Positions 60,504 through 64,000 of a stretch of DNA of 64,000 nt are shown piece by piece. Source of the stretch: Bacteroidales bacterium (GTDB taxonomy: Bacteria > Bacteroidota > Bacteroidia > Bacteroidales > Paludibacteraceae); the NCBI GenBank assembly GCA_012837935.1, contig DUQG01000058.1:1-64000 (forward strand). Direction: 5' to 3'. Each line of letters begins with the position of its first letter. Position 1 is the first letter of the stretch. The position numbers were made by a program, and so were the translations under genes. Under the pieces are notes generated by a model. The model was not told the origin of the DNA, did no database searches, and worked only from the letters and a program-made list of their open reading frames with translations.

Positions 60504-62126
60504 ATGCAAAACATCTTAGAGATATTAAACGCATCACTGAAAGACACTTATTCAAAAAGTGAAATCGGTATTATCGGATATTTGTTGTTGGAGAAGATAA
60601 CGGGATTTTCACGCACCCAACTGCTTGTTCAAAAAGATATTCGCTTGAATGAAAATCAATTTCAAATAGCAACTTCATATATCGAGCGACTGAAAAACAA
60701 AGAGCCAATCCAGTATATATTGGGAGAAACTGAGTTTTACGGCTTGAAATTCAAAGTAAATTCGAGTGTGTTAATTCCTCGACCGGAAACGGAAGAATTG
60801 GTGGAGTGGGTGGTGAGTTCATTGCCCCTTAAATTATTCACGGAAGAGCCCCCTAAATTCTCTACGGAAGAGCCCCCTAAATCCCCCAAGGGGGACTTTT
60901 TGGCATCTGATGAAAGTGAAGGTTCAGTGGATGATGACTTTTTAATGCCCCCTAAATCCCCCACGGGGGACTTACTGGTTTCTGCTGGTGTCAAAAGCAC
61001 TACAGATGACACTCAGCACGGCGGGGAAGTCCCCCCTCGGGGGGATTTAGGGGGGCTTGAAAATCGAGAGGTGTATGTAACCAATCGCTATTCCTATCAA
61101 ACGGCTAATCCATTACTTTACAGCAGAATTAAAGAGTTAGCGTTGTTACATCGCCAAAATCCAACGGATGCCGAGCGTTTTCTATGGGAATGTTTGAGAA
61201 ATAAACAGTTGGACGGATATAAATTCCGACGACAACATATTATCGGCGATGTAATCGTAGATTTTGTAAATTTAGATAAAAAGCTTGTGGTAGAAGTTGA
61301 TGGTGGGTATCATAAAGCGCCTGATGTAAAAGAATATGATATTTTACGAACTAATTATTTGAACCACAAGGGATATAAGGTAATTCGGTTTACTAATGAG
61401 GAAGTGCTTAGGCAGCCGGAAAGAGTGTTGGAGAGAATTAAGGAAGTTTTGAGAGATAGAGTTGTTTCCCCTGATTCAGCTTCTTTAATGCTCCCTAAAT
61501 CCTCCAAGGGGGACTTACTGCTTTCTGCTACTAAGAAAAGCATTATAGATGATACTCAGCAAGGCGTAAAAGTCCCCCCTCGGGGGGATTTAGGGGGGCG
61601 GCTGGCTATCCTCGACATTGGCACCGGCTCAGGCTGTATTGCTGTTGCATTGAAAAAGAAGTTTCCCAATGCAGAAATATATGCAGTGGATGTTTCGACG
61701 GATGCATTGAAAGTGGCTAAGGAAAATGCGAAACTGAACGATGTAGAAATTAATTTTATCTTGGATGATATTTTGCACCCGAGTTTTTCTTATCCGAAGT
61801 TTAATGTAATCATTAGCAATCCACCCTATATTCTCATTTCAGAGAAAAAAGAGATGGATAAAAACGTTACTGCTTTTGAGCCGGGCACGGCTCTTTTTAT
61901 ACAGGATAATGATCCGCTTCTTTTTTACCGAACTATTGCCAAATTTTCTCAAAAACAGCTAAATCCGGGTGGCATTCTGTACTTAGAAACTCATAGAGAT
62001 TACGCAGAAGTTTGTAAAACACTGTTACTTAAACAGGGCATTAGTAACGTGGAAATTCGTAAGGATATTTCAGGAAATGATAGAATGGTAAGAGGATTTT
62101 TAGAAAATAAATGTATAAAAATATAA
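60504..62126 (+). CDS. prmC: Release-factor glutamine methyltransferase with in-frame DUF559 nuclease insertion
   Basis: 540 residues, against about 280 for normal PrmC, which methylates the GGQ glutamine of peptide-chain release factors. The N-terminal helical domain (1 to about 105) ends normally in SSVLIPRPETEELVEWVV. The SAM domain resumes at about 366 (RLAILDIGTGSGCIAVALKK), with catalytic NPPY in NVIISNPPYILI and the rest complete to the C-terminus. Between them is a foreign insert of about 255 residues: palindrome-derived PPKSPKGDF, MPPKSPTGDLLVSA and VPPRGDLGG, then a DUF559 domain (about 190-318; TDAERFLWECLRNKQLDGYK, FRRQHIIGDVIVDF, LVVEVDGGYH), then LPKSSKGDLLLSA and VPPRGDLGG again. 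No stop interrupts the frame. The insertion lies in the loop between domains, so PrmC may still fold. Confidence 0.9.
   Translation: MQNILEILNASLKDTYSKSEIGIIGYLLLEKITGFSRTQLLVQKDIRLNENQFQIATSYIERLKNKEPIQYILGETEFYGLKFKVNSSVLIPRPETEELVEWVVSSLPLKLFTEEPPKFSTEEPPKSPKGDFLASDESEGSVDDDFLMPPKSPTGDLLVSAGVKSTTDDTQHGGEVPPRGDLGGLENREVYVTNRYSYQTANPLLYSRIKELALLHRQNPTDAERFLWECLRNKQLDGYKFRRQHIIGDVIVDFVNLDKKLVVEVDGGYHKAPDVKEYDILRTNYLNHKGYKVIRFTNEEVLRQPERVLERIKEVLRDRVVSPDSASLMLPKSSKGDLLLSATKKSIIDDTQQGVKVPPRGDLGGRLAILDIGTGSGCIAVALKKKFPNAEIYAVDVSTDALKVAKENAKLNDVEINFILDDILHPSFSYPKFNVIISNPPYILISEKKEMDKNVTAFEPGTALFIQDNDPLLFYRTIAKFSQKQLNPGGILYLETHRDYAEVCKTLLLKQGISNVEIRKDISGNDRMVRGFLENKCIKI
60840..60897. repeat. Partial C-rich repeat unit at the left edge of the prmC insert
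   Basis: ACGGAAGAGCCCCCTAAAT occurs twice, 24 bases apart (CCCCC at 60849 and 60873), the second copy continuing as a full arm into GGGGGACTTTTTGG. What follows (to about 60945) resembles a diverged spacer of the full unit, but no right arm closes it. Confidence 0.65.
60948..61055. repeat. 108-bp repeat unit A, left of the DUF559 domain
   Basis: Left arm CCCCCTAAATCCCCCACGGG (60948 on), a 53-base spacer, then right arm AAGTCCCCCCTCGGGGGGAT ending at 61055 as the near reverse complement. The unit can form a long hairpin. It matches unit B without gaps, with about 16 mismatches by hand count, and in the same reading frame. Confidence 0.85.
61056..61490 (+). mobile_element. DUF559 endonuclease-like domain between the repeat units
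   Basis: 435 bases with no methionine codon in the prmC frame, so the domain can be made only as part of the fusion unless a GTG (about 61070) is used. The PD-(D/E)XK-like residues of DUF559/Vsr-type proteins are present: Asp in GDVIVDF, Glu and Asp in LVVEVDGGYH, then an RTNYLNHKGYKVIRF end. Flanked by units A and B, it has the look of an inserted cassette. Confidence 0.75.
61491..61598. repeat. 108-bp repeat unit B, right of the DUF559 domain
   Basis: CTCCCTAAATCCTCCAAGGG starts the left arm, and the right arm ends at 61598 in GGATTTAGGGGGG. It begins exactly 543 bases (181 codons) after unit A. Directly after it PrmC's SAM domain resumes. Confidence 0.85.
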
Positions 62127-62134
62127 ATAAATCA

Positions 62135-62142
62135 TATCTTTG
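62135..62142 (+). promoter_or_regulatory. -7 box of the C10 peptidase gene
   Basis: TATCTTTG, 32 bases before the start codon at 62175. No clear -33 element. Confidence 0.4.
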
Positions 62143-62174
62143 TGTTCAAAACAAAATAAATACTTAATTCTCAA

Positions 62175-64000
62175 ATGAAAAGAACAACGCTCTTATTACT
62201 CACATTCGTTTCTATCTTCTTCTCGGCATTAACTGCCGCACCGATAGAACGAGCTACGGCATTGCAATATGCAAAGCAATTTATCAGTCAAACATCAGTT
62301 CCTCAGTATGCGCCGGGCAAAGTGTCCGCCTCGTTTGTAGAACCGGAGCCAATTTACGTATCCGATGATGTTACGACCGGAACACCACTGTATTACATTT
62401 ACAACTTATCAAATGATGGTGGATTTATCATTGTAGCAGCAGATACACGTGTAAGAACCATTCTTGGATATTCTTTTAATGGTAGTTTTGACGAGAAAAA
62501 CATTCCGATAAATATGCGTGGATGGCTGGATGAATACTCGTCGCAGATAGCGTATGCTATTAAGCAAAACCCTGTGTCTGATACGAAACCCGTTGTTGCT
62601 CGTAGTAAATCGGTAAGTAATGCCGTTGCACCGCTTTTGGGTGATATTCAATACAACCAAGGTGCGCCTTACAACAATCTATGCCCTTTGGATGGCGATA
62701 AAAGGTCTGTTACGGGCTGTGTGGCAACAGCTATGGTACAAGTAATGCGATACTATAAACATCCGCAAGTGGGTAGAGGAACTAAAACTTATACAACACA
62801 GACATTAAATCAAGAACTTACCGTAGATTTTAGTACTGCTTATTATGATTGGGAAAATATGCTACCCAGCTATGATGGAACTGCTACTGAAACACAAAAA
62901 ACAGCGATAGCAACAGTTATGTACCATGCTGGAGTAGCGGCAGAAATGGATTATTCTGCTTCAGGAAGTGCTGCATCGACTGCTCTTGCCGCTAGGTCTA
63001 TGTATGAGTTTTTTGATTATGATATAGCTATTGATGAAGCACAAAGAAAATATTATACAGCAGGTGAGTGGCTACAGTTGATTAAAAATGAAATAGATGC
63101 AACCCGACCTATTATATATAGCGGACGGAGTAAAACAGGTGGACATGCCTTTATTTGTGACGGCTACGATGCGGATGATTTTGTACATATCAACTGGGGA
63201 TGGGGAGGCTATCAAGACGGCTATTTTCATCTATCCGCATTTAACCCGAAAGGCGGCGGGATAGGTGCAGGAGATACCGGTTATAACTTAAAACAATCCA
63301 TCTTTTACAAAATTCAAAAACCGATTGAAGGTTCAGTACTAAGTGCAGTAATGGGAATGGAAGAAATAACAGTAGATAAAGATTCTATTTCCGAACAAGA
63401 CACTGTAAAGTTCGTAATTCCCGAATTACGAGCAAGGAGTTTGTTTGGCTTCAAAGGGCAAATTGCGCTTGCACTTTATGACGAAGATCGAAACTTTGTG
63501 CAAACAATCAAGCTATATAATGTATCCGGCACAACTCTACCTTCTGCAGGGTGGGGATGGAAGACATTTACTATTGACAATATTACTATGTCACATATCC
63601 GACCCAATGACTCGATAGTAGGGAAGTTTTATATAAAGCCGGTTTATCGTTCGCAGGGTACGGATGGATGGCAAGCGGTTTTAGTGGAAAATGGAAAAGT
63701 GGGAGAGATTTACACAGAAATAGGAGATTCTGTAATTCGCTTTATTAAGCCCGAAATGAAGTTTACGCTTACAGAAGCTGCATCAGCTGTTGTGAAAAAT
63801 ACGCCTTATACTATATTTGATGGAAAAAAATTAAACGTTGAGTTGCAGATAGCCAATTCCGGTAATGTGGAATATAGAGCACAAGTGGGTATAAAGGCGA
63901 TTTCTCTTGCTGATGAGTCGAACATGTTTGAAATAGCAAATGTAAAAACCATTTTACCTGTGGGTGAAACAACGACAGTAAACTTAGGTGGTGTTATTGA
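62175..64000 (+). CDS. C10 family cysteine protease (streptopain/PrtT-like), partial
   Basis: The frame from ATG 62175 stays open to the window end (608 codons) and continues outside. Signal peptide MKRTTLLLLTFVSIFFSALT, then a propeptide (about 25-150; ATALQYAKQFISQT, GGFIIVAADTRVRTILGYS). The mature C10 domain has catalytic Cys182 in SVTGCVATAMVQVMRYYKHP, His in KTGGHAFICDGYD and the HINWGWGGYQDGYFHLS motif. Beyond about 380 come beta-sandwich-like modules. It is a secreted papain-like protease, probably with a T9SS tail further on. Starts 48 bases after prmC but has its own -7 box. Confidence 0.92.
   Translation, partial: MKRTTLLLLTFVSIFFSALTAAPIERATALQYAKQFISQTSVPQYAPGKVSASFVEPEPIYVSDDVTTGTPLYYIYNLSNDGGFIIVAADTRVRTILGYSFNGSFDEKNIPINMRGWLDEYSSQIAYAIKQNPVSDTKPVVARSKSVSNAVAPLLGDIQYNQGAPYNNLCPLDGDKRSVTGCVATAMVQVMRYYKHPQVGRGTKTYTTQTLNQELTVDFSTAYYDWENMLPSYDGTATETQKTAIATVMYHAGVAAEMDYSASGSAASTALAARSMYEFFDYDIAIDEAQRKYYTAGEWLQLIKNEIDATRPIIYSGRSKTGGHAFICDGYDADDFVHINWGWGGYQDGYFHLSAFNPKGGGIGAGDTGYNLKQSIFYKIQKPIEGSVLSAVMGMEEITVDKDSISEQDTVKFVIPELRARSLFGFKGQIALALYDEDRNFVQTIKLYNVSGTTLPSAGWGWKTFTIDNITMSHIRPNDSIVGKFYIKPVYRSQGTDGWQAVLVENGKVGEIYTEIGDSVIRFIKPEMKFTLTEAASAVVKNTPYTIFDGKKLNVELQIANSGNVEYRAQVGIKAISLADESNMFEIANVKTILPVGETTTVNLGGVI

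Noticed and set aside
60737-61543. Minus-strand ORFs of 91 and 62 aa opposite the prmC insert
   Set aside because: They are the reverse reading of the palindrome arms (KSPLGDLGG-like peptides) with no domain; shadows.
60948-61598. Intein or self-splicing intron inside prmC
   Set aside because: No Hint-type motifs (N-terminal Cys/Ser block, C-terminal His-Asn) at the borders and no group I/II intron core recognised; the frame is open throughout.
1-64000. tRNA, rRNA or tmRNA genes
   Set aside because: I looked for T-loop and conserved rRNA words in the intergenic regions and saw none; a covariance search was not possible.

Overview
The window looks like a chromosomal segment of a Bacteroidota bacterium, most likely an anaerobic or microaerophilic member of Bacteroidales. 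The evidence is: secreted proteins with type IX secretion (T9SS) C-terminal sorting tails; promoters matching the Bacteroidota pattern TTTG-N19/20-TAnnTTTG in front of many genes; a methylmalonyl-CoA decarboxylase type operon (propionate formation); a flavodiiron protein; and a C10 (streptopain/PrtT-like) protease. No rRNA, tRNA or CRISPR array was seen.

Layout. 1-16.1 kb: two tandem paralogous giant repeat proteins on the minus strand. The first is complete (1949 aa, 7 repeats). The second has at least 15 repeats, leaves the window at position 1 and carries a frameshift in an A8 tract. 16.5-17.7 kb: a membrane-anchored AraC-type regulator just upstream of them. 17.8-25 kb: dnaX followed by a nearly complete pantothenate/CoA block (DUF2520/PanG-like, panB, panC, panD, coaB, coaC). 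25-27.2 kb: a nonsense-split periplasmic coiled-coil gene and prs. 27.6-30.6 kb: mce-mmdA-mmdD-mmdC (plus strand) without an adjacent beta subunit. 30.7-37 kb: a DUF4143 ATPase with upstream 33-bp iterons, two outer-membrane barrels (one with an amber stop), an ECF sigma unit and a winged-helix regulator operon. 37.2-42.5 kb: malQ and a secreted GH57 amylase, followed by a MITE-like element with a 9-bp target duplication. 42.8-48.5 kb: recX, a truncated Ada/Ogt, a CPA2 antiporter, MscS and Fic. 48.6-52.6 kb: an AT-rich accessory island (caspase-like, CoiA/DUF6035-like nuclease, FRG-domain and zinc-ribbon membrane proteins). 52.6-64 kb: nadE, a barrel, fprA, topB, a GH10-like hydrolase, prmC with a large in-frame insertion, and a C10 protease that leaves the window at 64000.

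The most unusual object is prmC (60504-62126). A DUF559 nuclease domain, flanked by two 108-bp direct-repeat units built from inverted C-rich palindrome arms, sits in frame inside the methyltransferase. The same palindrome arm recurs in intergenic DNA and apparently in the N-terminus of nadE, which suggests a dispersed palindrome family that tolerates insertion into coding sequence. A second recurring theme is low-complexity, quasi-periodic intergenic tracts that run into gene ends (coaB, coaC, topB, ogt). A third is damage to accessory or surface genes: one frameshift, two in-frame stops, one 5' truncation, and loss of the glutaminase nucleophile in NadE.

All calls come from reading the sequence by eye plus family knowledge; no database search was run. 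Motif coordinates may be off by a base or two.
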